This document shows, piece by piece, positions 57,501-64,000 of a DNA stretch of 64,000 nucleotides; within the stretch, counting starts at the first letter, position 1, and each line of letters begins with the position of its first letter. The stretch spans positions 27,713,712 through 27,777,711 of the forward strand of contig JAAALK010000286.1 of assembly GCA_019279435.1 (NCBI GenBank), in the 5' to 3' direction. Position numbers and translations under genes: made by a program. The notes under the pieces are model-generated. The model ran no database searches, was not told the origin of the DNA, and saw only the letters and a list, made by a program, of their open reading frames with translations. The DNA comes from Zizania palustris. Lineage: Eukaryota > Streptophyta > Magnoliopsida > Poales > Poaceae.

Positions 57501-60500
57501 CCGCCAGGGGCCTCGCTGCCTTCTTGGAGGCCGGAGTAGCTGCGGGCTCCGCCGCAACCTCCCCCGGGCTCGAGACTTCGGCCGCGGAGACCTCCAGCCG
57601 AGGCCCCGAAGCATCCGGTTCGTCCTCGTCCCCCCTCTTCCTCTTGGCTCCGGCTGACGAGGTAGTCAGGTGGGCGAAGTTCGGCAGAGTAGGGAGCCCT
57701 CCGAGGTCGAGCGCGGTCCATACTCTGTTCCAGCGCTCCCAGGACCCCACCAGCGCAAGGCGCTGGGTCTGCTCCTCGGGGGTCGGAGTCCCGACGACTC
57801 GATCCGCCGCCGCGATGGCCTCCTCCGGGGTCCTCATTTCAAGGTCGGCTTCATGGAAGATCTAAGTCAGAAGTGAAGATCTACAAAGCATAAAAGGCGA
57901 AGAGATTGCGAAGCCTTACAGAAGCGGTCGAAGGCCAACTCACTAAGTTCCCCTCGACCCGAAGCCTGGAAGAGCCCTTCCGGCCAAGAACGCGCGAGGG
58001 GGCTGAGTCGGAGGGTGATGAACTCCTCCGCAAGATCCCTCATGCTCATCTTCGTCGCCACTCTCCGGAGCAGCAAGATCCTCGAGCAAAGGATGTCTTC
58101 GCTGGTCTTCACCACCCCTTCGCGTCGGTACAAGATGTGGGCGTTAGTACTCCGAAGGGGGGAGTTCGCGCCGACGGAGGCGTAGAACCACTCCTGATCC
58201 CACCTCGAGTACCACTTGTTGTTTACGGCCCTCGCCGGGAAGGCGTCCTGGAACTCCTTCTGGAGCTGGAAGTTGGCGCTGCCGAAGGCCAGCGCCCTCT
58301 TGACGCGGTCTGTCCCCTCCCTTGGCTTCGGCTGGCAGTTGGCGTCATGGAGGGCGACAAAGACATCAGCGCGGCCCTCGCAGCCCTCGGCCCTCATGGC
58401 CCATTCGAAGACAGCCAACCTCGCCACTGCGTTTGGCGAAAGCTGAGGAAGCTCAAGGTTTTAAGCCTTGAGGACTTCGCTCAGCATCCCCACTGCTGGC
58501 AGCCCAAGGCCGGCCTCGAAGAAGGCTTCGAAGACCACCACTTCGTCAGCCCGAGGCCTCAGCACGGCCTCTGACTTCTCCGGGACCCGAAGCTGGATCT
58601 TCGCTGCGACCCTCCCTTCGCAGGCCCTCCGGACTGACTCCTCCGTCGAGATCGAAGCCCGCATCTCCAGGGTCTGCTCGAACTTGTCGGAGGGCGTCCG
58701 AAGGTCCCTCGGCCCCAGTCGCCTGGGCGGAGGCTTCGCCGCTGCAGCCGCTACCGCTTGCAGTTGGGCGGAGCTCGAGCTCGGGCCCAAAGCCAAAGAC
58801 TTCGCCACGGCCTTCTTCGGCATCTCGGCGGACCTCCGGTGCGAAGGGCTAAAAGCTGGCGAAGGGCTAAAACTAGCGAAGGGGGCTCTGCGCGAAGCTA
58901 GAAAGAAGAACAGAGCGAAGGTTGTAAGGCAGTGAGAAGGAAGCAAATGAAAGCGCACCGAAGCTGCACGCGGTAAACCCTTATTTATAGGCGCGGTAAG
59001 AATTCCAACGGTCGTGGGCCGAACCCACCGCCAAGTGGGCCTCCAGCGAAGGCGAAGCGGCCCAGCGCAGGGTAACGGTAACTTTCTAACCGTTGCGAAG
59101 CCGTTTAGTCTCCCGAGGTCTTTCTGACAAGCTAGCGCAGGCATTTATTTCCTACAATTTTCGAGGTCACCTTCGGTCCAAGCTCCGAAGGCATGTTTTA
59201 TCCGAGGGTGCATTTTGCAGGTCATTTGCCCTAAGGGCGCGCGCACCCCTTCGTCCCGAAGGCCTACACGCGAGGGGCTACTGTTGGGGGAATATATCTC
59301 CCTTGAACAGAGGCCAAATGACGTCAGCCTCTGACAGCCTTCGCCCCAGAGCCCAGCACTGTCGGAGCCTGTTTCCTCTCTAAGTGTTGTTTTCAGGTCC
59401 CAAGGTGCCTTTCGGAGCCTGTAGCTTCGGAGCCCTCAGATCGGGGGGTCCGGCTCGGAGCCCCCAGTTCGGGCCCACCCTCCGGGCAAAGGGTGCCGGA
59501 GGCCACCCTTCGGGTGCAGGACGCCGGAGGCCACCCTCTGGGCAAAGGGCGCCGGAGGCCACCCTCCGGGAGCCCAGTTTGAGGACCCGGTTCGGAGGCC
59601 CCCAGTTCGGAGCCTTGTTCAAAGCCTTGCTCGGGGCATGCTTCGAAGCCCCCTTCGGGGTGCACCTCGGAGCCCTCTTCGCAGCCTCTGCCAGAAAGGC
59701 TCCGGCCCCTACATCGAAGCTCGGGGAATATCTAAGTATAGGCCGTACCGGGGGCCCCGCCGCCCTTGGTATGTCGTTTAGCTGGTCAAAGCCTGGCGCA
59801 GTCTGACACGCCTGTAAAGCTGTAAAGCTGCAAAGTACCTTTGTACCGTAGCTAGCCCCTTTTCCCCTCTCTGCCCCTGTAAGCCTAGGGCTCATAGAGG
59901 GCATCCCGGTCCTTTCCTTTGGCCTGTGCGCCTATAAAAGCAGGGCCAAGCCCTTGTAACAGGGACACACGCTCCAGGGGGCCAAGAGACTCTGGAATTA
60001 TTACTCCATACTAGGGCATACCATACCAAATCCACCACAACTGGACGTAGGGTTATTATCTCTCAGGAGAGACCCGAACCAGTATAAACCTTTTTCTCCC
60101 TCTGCTAGAGCCTTTCGAGGCTCATTCTCCACATCACACTCCACCACACAAAAACCTGCTGGAACTAACACAATTGTTCCAACATAAGTACTTGCAGATT
60201 AACTCCTTAACCACTTGGACTCTTTAATTAACCTGCACTTTAACTAATCCCGTAGCTACAGTACCGGCAGTACTGTTCACGTGAACAGTACCGCGCGGTA
60301 CTGTTCACAGGCGGGCCAGGCCCTTCATCCCATAATCTGAGGCCATGACATGGGGGTATAGAGATGCTACATTTTATTATTGGAGTTGTTTAGCAGGCAT
60401 CTACCTAGGTATGGAGAACAAATCAAGATAAAAGTGCAACCTAACAGGAATTATTATTATTTTTAATTCTGGGAGTTGCTTGTTATGCATTTCTGTCTGG

Positions 60501-62511
60501 GAGGTGTTTTTAATTGTGAAAACATAACAGGGTCTTAAAAGAGCAATGTCCCTCTTGTAGTACAAACATTTGCTTTCTATATATGTAGTATCAGCTTATG
60601 TATTCTGTTATTTATGTTTCTAGTGTCACCAAGTCCACAGCATTGGACAGCACTAATTTAGAGAGAGGAAATGAAAGAGGAAGAGCAGAAAATGTCGATA
60701 AATCGTCAGATATGGTGTTACCATCAGCTGCATCTACATTGGCTGCACCATTCCATTTTGTCTCAGCTGCATCAACTTCACCAAGCCTGAGCAATGGCTT
60801 CTCACACCCATCATTACCAGAGTTATCAAATGTCATGCCAACTGATAAACCTACAGTTAACTTTGTTCCATCCACTATCCCATACTCATTTGCTCAATCC
60901 AGTAGCAGCCCACCTATTTCATCATCAATTCCTGCAATTCCAGCATTCAATTTCAGTTCTAGCACTTCAATGGTTGCAACGACTAAATCAGATGGAACAA
61001 ATACAGAGGCAAAACCAGCTAGCACTTTATCCTTTGGTATGGGGGGTGCTACAGATGAAGCCAAATCTACAGCACAGGATACGGCCAACAAGGCATCACC
61101 AAATCTGAGTACCGCACCTATGTCTTCAAATATTGCAAGTTCTCCAGTGACATCCACTTCTGCTTTCTCGAGTGCTGCAACACTTTCATCTTCAAATGAT
61201 GGAACTGCCTCAACTACTACTGCTTCAATGACACCTTTTACATTCTCGAGCACAGGAAACAACTTTTTGGGGTTCAACTCTCCAGCCCAATCTGCTGGTC
61301 TGAGCACATCTGTTGGTGGCAGTACTGCTCAACAATCTGACACTAGCACTATATTTGGTATCAAGTTGCCACAGTCAGAGGGCACAGTGTCACAGACATC
61401 AAAGAGTTCATCCATTCAGTTTAGTTTGCCATTCCCAGCTGTGACCACTGCCACAGGGACATCCTCATCTCTGTCTGGGACTGTATCTTTTGGAGTTGGA
61501 GCTACCTCAACTGGTTCTGGGACCATGTCTTTTGGAATTGGAGCTTCCTCATCTGGGACTAGCACCATGTCTTTTGGGTTAACTCCATCATCTGGAACCG
61601 GTGCTCTGTCTTTTGGAGTGAGTGCTTCCTCATCTGGGCCTGGAACCACACCTTTTGGAGCCGGATCCTCCTCATCGGGACCTGGAGCTGTGTCTTTTGG
61701 AGCGGGTGCTTCCTCATCTGGGCCTGGAACCATGCCTTTTGGAGCAGGATCCTCCTCATCAGGACCTGGAACTGTGTCTTTTGGAGTGACAACTTCCTCA
61801 CCTGGGTCCTTGTTTGGTAATTCACCATTTGGGTCAGGAACTGCCTTTTCTGGCTCTGGAATTGGATTTTCATTTTCATCGCCTAGCTCTTCTGCTGGTT
61901 CATCATTAACAATGGCCAGTACAAGTATGTTCAGCAGCAGTTCTATGGCTTCATCATCCCCTGCTTTCAGCAATCCATTCAGTTCGAGTTCATCCCCACC
62001 CAGCACATTTACGTTTGGCCAATCAGCTTCTCCAGGAGGTGGTTTTTCATTTGGGGCTCAGTCATCTCTAGCTTTCTCATCACAAGCTTCAGTTTTTTCA
62101 TTTACCTCAGCAAGTACAAGCATGAATTCTTCTACTCCACAACCTGCATTTGGTATGACAAATACCAACACGGCCTTCGGCATGGGATCTCCTGTAAATG
62201 ATCAGATGAATGTGGAAGACAGCATGGCAGATGACACTAACCAAGCAGCACCAGCACCGATATTTTCTTCGTTGCCATTTGGGCAGCCTGGTAGTTCATC
62301 CGCTGCTCCAATATTTGGTGCTCCAGCAGGCCAACCTAGTGGACTTTTTCTGTTTGGGAGTCAAGGTTCCATGCAGCAGAATGTGGCATTCCCATCTGGT
62401 GGTAGCCTAGAGTTTCAGGGTGGGAACTTCTCGTTGGGCAGTGGTGGTGGAGGAGGTGACAAGTCTAACAGACGGGTGATCAAGGTCAAAAGGACAACGA
62501 AGAAAAGGTAA
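39287..62511 (+). CDS. NUP1: NUP1/NUP136-like nuclear pore basket protein, nine exons
   Basis: Joining 39287-39584, 40187-40233, 40386-40489, 40750-40918, 41653-41940, 42120-42203, 42574-43284, 43376-43839 and 60624-62511 gives 4053 nt in one frame, about 1350 residues. The N-terminus has basic KIRRRPPSRTSTPYDRP and the helix-like WMSRLVDPASRLIAG. RSAIYRM and KRRGTGLDNELGSIGPIRRI are typical plant NUP1 motifs, and the last exon is an FG-repeat domain. NUP1 sits at the nuclear basket and supports mRNA export and nuclear shape; these are family facts. Two oddities: the exon-3 donor is GA, and intron 8 is 16.8 kb of nested transposons. Functionality of this allele is uncertain. Confidence 0.88.
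40187..40233 (+). CDS. NUP1: NUP1 exon 2
   Basis: 47 nt, acceptor ATGCAG/GAAGC and donor ACC/GTAAGT. Encodes SNNEPNQDLPELTQT. Confidence 0.82.
40386..40489 (+). CDS. NUP1: NUP1 exon 3, followed by a non-canonical GA donor
   Basis: Encodes DSTPILVKGKNP to EHLLMRKTFTR. To keep frame with exon 4 (VEFDRLTDLL) it must end ACCAG, but the next bases are GAAAGTATC where GTAAGTATC would be expected. Using the GT four bases further gives AGG AAA GGT TGA, an immediate stop. Confidence 0.78.
40750..40918 (+). CDS. NUP1: NUP1 exon 4
   Basis: Acceptor TTTGCAG/GGTTGAG, donor GAT/GTAAGG. Encodes VEFDRLTDLLRARTMES, continuing the conserved segment begun in exon 3. Confidence 0.85.
41653..41940 (+). CDS. NUP1: NUP1 exon 5
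   Basis: 288 nt, acceptor TTTGCAG/GATCC, donor AAG/GTCTTC. Begins DPVCGASSRAKLAKQYM and ends LRWRSAIYRMSCSPFFK, the RSAIYRM motif of plant NUP1. Confidence 0.88.
42120..42203 (+). CDS. NUP1: NUP1 exon 6
   Basis: 84 nt, acceptor AACAG/GGACC, donor CAG/GTAATT. Encodes 28 residues, GPSSNDINMS to SGGRQ. Confidence 0.82.
42574..43284 (+). CDS. NUP1: NUP1 exon 7
   Basis: 711 nt. Opens VLKRRGTGLDNELGSIGPIR, a conserved basic motif, then a Ser/Pro-rich disordered region with few aromatic residues. Donor GAG/GTATGG. Confidence 0.88.
43376..43839 (+). CDS. NUP1: NUP1 exon 8
   Basis: 464 nt, acceptor TTTGCAG/GATCT, donor GAGAG/GTGATT. Disordered, acidic at the start (LSEFDDDQDPPVP) and Ser-rich later with a first TFG. 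Its last two bases AG join exon 9 across a 16.8 kb intron. Confidence 0.87.
43840..44143 (+). other. NUP1 intron 8, original left part
   Basis: Normal AT-rich intron DNA from the donor up to the first LTR boundary. No feature recognised. Confidence 0.75.
44240..47024 (-). mobile_element. hAT DNA transposon, internally deleted
   Basis: Perfect 8-bp target duplication GTAGTTGG (44232-44239, 47025-47032). Ends are CATGGTTGTCACGGCG on the left and, in reverse complement, CATTGTTGTCACGGCG on the right. Both subterminal regions contain many GCCTAGGCG palindromes, likely transposase binding sites. The minus strand encodes BED-type zinc finger and hAT transposase pieces. The 5' part near 46330-46810 has GC-rich minisatellite repeats (GGGGAGCACAG, GGCGGCGCAAGG). 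Confidence 0.92.
44572..46243 (-). pseudogene. hAT transposase remnant (BED finger, catalytic C-terminus, dimerisation)
   Basis: From Met at 46243 the minus strand encodes WPDLTNKDLVQCSLCGKQM and IKRLKQHLAAGFGDVQTCSK, a BED zinc finger. At about 45980 the sequence jumps directly to VKPAATRFATAFLTLQSLL, which normally follows several hundred residues later, so the DUF659-type middle is deleted. The catalytic C-terminal part continues to 45316 (LDIIDTRWVNQMEQKLHGAA), then the dimerisation region WWGAFGGLSRELQTFARRI with SASGCERNWS (45285-45160), and an acidic tail to 44572. A lost exon boundary near 45330 may be an intron. It cannot encode an active transposase. Confidence 0.85.
47392..47518 (-). 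pseudogene. Last codons of chromovirus pol with PPT
   Basis: Minus-strand LEDELVFKGGRDVM at about 47425-47384 is the conserved polyprotein end. Upstream sequence is lost at the junction with Tat-B. Confidence 0.72.
47519..48251 (+). repeat. 5'-truncated first LTR of Tat-B
   Basis: Starts inside the 28-bp minisatellite of the LTR (four units here) and ends ATTGTTCCAACA. TATAAAA at 48000-48006. Confidence 0.85.
48253..48270 (+). other. Primer-binding site of Tat-B
   Basis: TTGGCGCCGTCCGTGGGG follows the LTR end, the same as in Tat-A at 14574. Confidence 0.85.
48536..48800. repeat. Palindromic GAAGC...GCTTC repeat array
   Basis: About eleven imperfect units of 22-36 bases, each containing CGAAGCC(C/A)TGCTTCG, a short hairpin. 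The array lies just inside the Tat-B PBS. A plus-strand frame through it gives repeats of KPKPCFAL, which I read as a by-product. Confidence 0.85.
49559..49996 (-). CDS. Tat-B antisense gene, 3'-most frame, unit 1
   Basis: Minus-strand frame with LEDSEDLRQLWAVLEVARSE and SEVAQDLLAAVKMEYLPGSL. No family recognised. It lies downstream of the coiled-coil exon and may be the last exon of the antisense gene. It is repeated identically at 55490-55927. Confidence 0.5.
   Translation of the reverse strand: MLEDSEDLRQLWAVLEVARSEGPPRFKLPRGPNGEAISEVAQDLLAAVKMEYLPGSLFLSSRTALAGDEALDFSAFDTAPPASLTWSDLQSGRRGPRASEPGRAGRGRAGSDEASSSRGGLGRKRGKRGLGPRTRFFLGLDTDYT
50119..50850 (-). CDS. Tat-B antisense gene, coiled-coil exon, unit 1
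   Basis: Encodes a strong heptad region (MERLAEEKEALRREVSEEAE, LSSEMARLRAELQASKDAEA) followed by RGLEDFVVANLGEATQSLTE. Acceptor-like sequence lies near 50850. It corresponds to the coiled-coil exon of Tat-A (20538-21434), with only distant sequence similarity. A plus-strand open frame opposite it is a shadow. Confidence 0.62.
   Translation of the reverse strand, partial: FALNAAASTAADRRMERLAEEKEALRREVSEEAEKRRRAEASAAEADKAKEALSSEMARLRAELQASKDAEARQAKENASLRQRARGLEDFVVANLGEATQSLTEVLEKIGTECRAPDFGDQDPIGDRVDFLKTAASIAEEALTGFALMAGRVAGQGVLQMLHDAGCDHLRAATSVTPVAFGGPHLVTPPTEVRGAWRRLQEPWKEQGCEAVLDLQKSLRHRRSKAPAAPDQPSTSTPPPPKV
50864..51906 (-). CDS. Tat-B antisense gene, middle exons, unit 1
   Basis: Two blocks, 51906-51398 (RTPEEAIAAADRVVGTPTPE, then Ala/Pro-rich) and 51385-50864 (acidic Ser-rich SGSGSDSESESTSSDDEG, then DLVAQLSHLDPTDLFISSNE). 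A short probable intron separates them near 51390. A TAG near 51525 interrupts the first block. Low-complexity, like the middle of the Tat-A antisense gene. Confidence 0.5.
51936..52883 (-). pseudogene. Tat-B antisense gene, conserved 5' exon with a stop, unit 1
   Basis: Met at 52883 (MPKKAVAKSLALGP) leads to FEAFFEAGLGLPAVGMLSEV, then a TAA at 52521 exactly where Tat-A reads on into LPQLSPNAIARLAIFEWALR. The same frame resumes after the stop with LPQLSPNAVARLAVFEWAMR, CQPKPREG, AFGSANFQLQKE and MSMRDLAEEFITLRL. This is the PF04195-like domain. Unit 1 lacks nine bases (three codons after MRAEG) that unit 2 and Tat-A retain. Confidence 0.75.
53353..54339 (+). repeat. 3' LTR of Tat-B, unit 1 (987 bp)
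   Basis: TGTTGGGGGAATATATC to ATTGTTCCAACA, followed by TAAGT of the chromovirus LTR. Contains six units of the 28-bp minisatellite. TATAAAA at 54088-54094. Confidence 0.9.
54340..54505 (-). repeat. Chromovirus LTR fragment, copy 2
   Basis: Matches 47268-47391, ending GGCCATGACA, with a 30-base insertion-like palindrome CAGTACTGTTCACGTGAACA next to CGCGCGGTACTG. It is the right-hand LTR into which Tat-B inserted. Confidence 0.8.
55490..55927 (-). CDS. Tat-B antisense gene, 3'-most frame, unit 2
   Basis: Identical in translation to 49559-49996. Confidence 0.5.
   Translation of the reverse strand: MLEDSEDLRQLWAVLEVARSEGPPRFKLPRGPNGEAISEVAQDLLAAVKMEYLPGSLFLSSRTALAGDEALDFSAFDTAPPASLTWSDLQSGRRGPRASEPGRAGRGRAGSDEASSSRGGLGRKRGKRGLGPRTRFFLGLDTDYT
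56050..56781 (-). CDS. Tat-B antisense gene, coiled-coil exon, unit 2
   Basis: Same translation as 50119-50850. Confidence 0.6.
   Translation of the reverse strand, partial: FALNAAASTAADRRMERLAEEKEALRREVSEEAEKRRRAEASAAEADKAKEALSSEMARLRAELQASKDAEARQAKENASLRQRARGLEDFVVANLGEATQSLTEVLEKIGTECRAPDFGDQDPIGDRVDFLKTAASIAEEALTGFALMAGRVAGQGVLQMLHDAGCDHLRAATSVTPVAFGGPHLVTPPTEVRGAWRRLQEPWKEQGCEAVLDLQKSLRHRRSKAPAAPDQPSTSTPPPPKV
56795..57837 (-). CDS. Tat-B antisense gene, middle exons, unit 2
   Basis: Same translation as 50864-51906, including the TAG. Confidence 0.5.
57867..58823 (-). pseudogene. Tat-B antisense gene, conserved 5' exon with a stop, unit 2
   Basis: Carries the same TAA (at 58461) as unit 1, so the stop predates the duplication. 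It keeps MRAEGCEGRADVF, as in Tat-A, so the nine-base loss in unit 1 came afterwards. Confidence 0.75.
59282..60184 (+). repeat. 3' LTR of Tat-B, unit 2 (903 bp)
   Basis: Same ends as 53353-54339 but with three minisatellite units instead of six, which accounts exactly for the 84-base difference. Confidence 0.9.
60185..60350 (-). repeat. Chromovirus LTR fragment, copy 3
   Basis: Second copy of 54340-54505, again ending GGCCATGACA; followed by NUP1 intron DNA. Confidence 0.8.
60351..60623 (+). other. NUP1 intron 8, original right part
   Basis: AT-rich intron DNA up to the acceptor TTTCTAG at 60617-60623. Its first 166 bases also occur at 54506-54671 because of the tandem duplication. Confidence 0.8.
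60624..62511 (+). CDS. NUP1: NUP1 exon 9, FG-repeat domain and C-terminus
   Basis: About 629 residues, Ser/Thr-rich with many FG and FxFG-type units (FSFGAQSS, TFGQSAS). Between 61460 and 61810 there are about ten near-tandem units of the form SFGxGASSSGxGTM. The basic tail RRVIKVKRTTKKR ends at TAA 62509-62511. FG repeats form the permeability phase that binds transport receptors; the basic end resembles other plant NUP1 tails. The stop AAAAGGTAAAT also reads as a splice donor, so a further small exon cannot be excluded. Confidence 0.9.
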
Positions 62512-62940
62512 ATTATATGTTCAAACGTGCATTCCATTGTGTCATTTTGGATCGGCCTGGCAACATTTCGTGATCATCAGAGTGAATTGCGACCATGGTT
62601 CGGTGGTCATACAAATTTTCCAGCGTCCGCACAGTTCCGCAGCATCTCTCTGCTGGCTTGTAAACCCATGATCAGTGTAGGATACCTCAATTATTCCTTC
62701 CATTGGCAAAGCCGGATGTCATGTACGCTTGTGCTATTGGAATTTTCTGTAAAATAGAAACACCCCAAAAAAGAGTACGCCGAGATGTAATTTTGTTCTT
62801 TTTTCCTTGTCCATCTGCTGTCTTATTTGCCTCCGATATATTTGGTTCGGAGCGTAATGTACTATTGTATTTGTTCTTTTGTTTACATCCGACATTGCCC
62901 AGGACTTAGTAGAATGAGTTCTTCACAAAGTCCACTGTAG
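62512..62940 (+). other. Probable NUP1 3' UTR
   Basis: T-rich sequence after the stop (TTTGTTCTTTTGTTTAC near 62870). No canonical AATAAA; plant signals are loose, so the end is approximate. Confidence 0.55.
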
Positions 62941-64000
62941 CCACATCCTCAAAGTATTACGTTTTTAGGTAATTTGCGTGAACCACCAAATTCTTGTTTA
63001 GTATATTTGTATGAGCTGTTTCGTCCCATCGCCACGCCGTTTTTTCTTCATCAGAAGCGACTTTTTTGTATCATCCGTGCTTGACCAATTCTTTAGAAAA
63101 ACCGTTAACGCCAGCGCTGAAACATGGTTTTGTTACATCATTTCAAGAAGCATTTTCTAAGAATATTAAAAAGCTGATGTTTTGTTTTAGATAGAGTTTT
63201 ATAATTTGAGGCTAGAATCTAGATTGTTTAAAAGGCAAATGATTTTTTGGATTATCTGCGGCTCAAACCGCTGCTCAAGCCTTATATATCGACGTCGCAG
63301 GCTGTGTAACTGTGACGTTACCCCGCTACCTGCCTTGTGATGCTCTCTAATCTTTGTCTCCGATGGCGATGCGCTTTGGACTTTTGCACAGCGGGACGAC
63401 CTGGTCGGCCAAAGTGACGCGCTTTCCCGTCTCCGCGATCGTGTTATGCATTTTTTGGCATTTTTTTTGGAGAGATCGCGTTAATTGACCGAGCAGAGGA
63501 AGCAAGGCGACACGAGAACATGCAATATATATGTACATATACATATATCCCTCCTCAACGGAGAATGTGGCCCGAGTGAAATACCATTCCTGCCCCCCTC
63601 TCCGGTTCCTCCCACTTCGCGCCCTCTTCGTCCCAGTGTTCCCCGTACCGTGCCATGTCCAAGTCGTAGCTTGATGCAAGCTGCCTTAATCATTGCTACT
63701 TAAATCGCAACTGCCTCTCCTGCTCGTGGATTTCTTTTCGTTCCTTCGTACTCCCCCGGTCACGTAGTTCTTGTTTACTCTTTCCCTTTCATCTAATGCA
63801 TCACGGCTTCGTCCTGATTTTCTTGCCAGGGGAAGGTTCAAATTGTTTCGCTTAATTATCCGAACTGCTCATCTTGTCTTTGGTTTGGATTTGGGAGTAG
63901 CCTCGGATTCTCTAATCCTCTTGCCTTGAGCGATTTGGTTTCTTGCATTGTCCTTTGACTGCTTCTACTCCTTCTCCCACCTGCTGCCGGCTGGAAATGG
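62941..64000. other. Intergenic DNA, possible 5' leader of another gene
   Basis: A TATATA sequence at about 63281 and CT-rich, leader-like DNA from 63590 to the end (with TTTTCTTGCCAG/GGGAAGG near 63820, an acceptor-like site) suggest a plus-strand promoter and 5' UTR intron whose coding part lies beyond the window. A short TATATGTACATATACATATA repeat lies at 63524-63548. No protein-coding region is supported. Confidence 0.35.

Larger units (their letters stand above)
54672..60516 (+). repeat. Tandem duplication, unit 2 (5845 bp)
   Basis: Head-to-tail copy of 48709-54671. It differs by a handful of substitutions and four indels: minus 32, plus 9, minus 11 and minus 84 bases, each at a short direct repeat. 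The 118-base difference in length is fully explained by these. Confidence 0.92.

Noticed and set aside
44139..60355. Target duplication for the chromovirus
   Set aside because: ATACA on the left and TGGGG on the right do not match in any shift I tried.

Overview
This is a plant nuclear window, most probably from a grass (Poaceae). The evidence is Sirevirus-type Copia elements, Tekay-type and Tat-type Gypsy elements, a Mutator-like element with a captured gene fragment, and a nine-exon gene for the plant-specific nuclear-basket nucleoporin NUP1/NUP136. Species cannot be fixed from the sequence alone. There is no bacterial operon, CRISPR array, tRNA or rRNA.

Layout. 1-6904: an old, stop-ridden Sirevirus-like Copia element (5' part outside the window) ending in a 2.03 kb LTR. 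It lies against 6905-11498, the gag remnant, PBS and 3.4 kb LTR of a Tekay-like Gypsy element on the minus strand. 11499-14075: a probable LTR remnant, a decayed exon series related to plant Ulp1-associated proteins, and anonymous DNA. 14076-24751: a complete Tat-lineage Gypsy element with 497-bp LTRs and an ATATA target duplication. Its gag-pol lies in one frame broken only by eight stop codons, and its 3' third carries a multi-exon gene on the opposite strand. 25013-38407: a Mutator-like element (189-190 bp inverted repeats, perfect 9-bp target duplication) that captured a Nudix-hydrolase-like exon. It was invaded by a solo Sirevirus-type LTR, which was then invaded by a nearly pristine Sirevirus (25921-36745) followed by a truncated second copy of its internal region.

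39287-62511 is the NUP1-like gene on the plus strand. I place nine exons encoding about 1350 residues with an FG-repeat C-terminus. Its exon-3 donor reads AG/GAAAGT instead of AG/GTAAGT. Intron 8 is 16.8 kb and full of nested elements: a minus-strand chromovirus remnant, a hAT element inside that remnant's LTR (perfect 8-bp duplication), and a Tat-like element that has lost gag-pol but keeps its antisense gene. A 5.96 kb segment of this complex is tandemly duplicated inside the intron. 62512-64000 holds the NUP1 3' UTR and intergenic DNA that may lead into another gene.

Reading across the window: the only host gene I can support with confidence is NUP1; almost everything else is nested transposon DNA. 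The most interesting features are the antisense Tat gene family (three copies, one set in an element without gag-pol), the mutated NUP1 splice donor, the tandem duplication in its intron, and the Sirevirus block that is conserved outside coding sequence.
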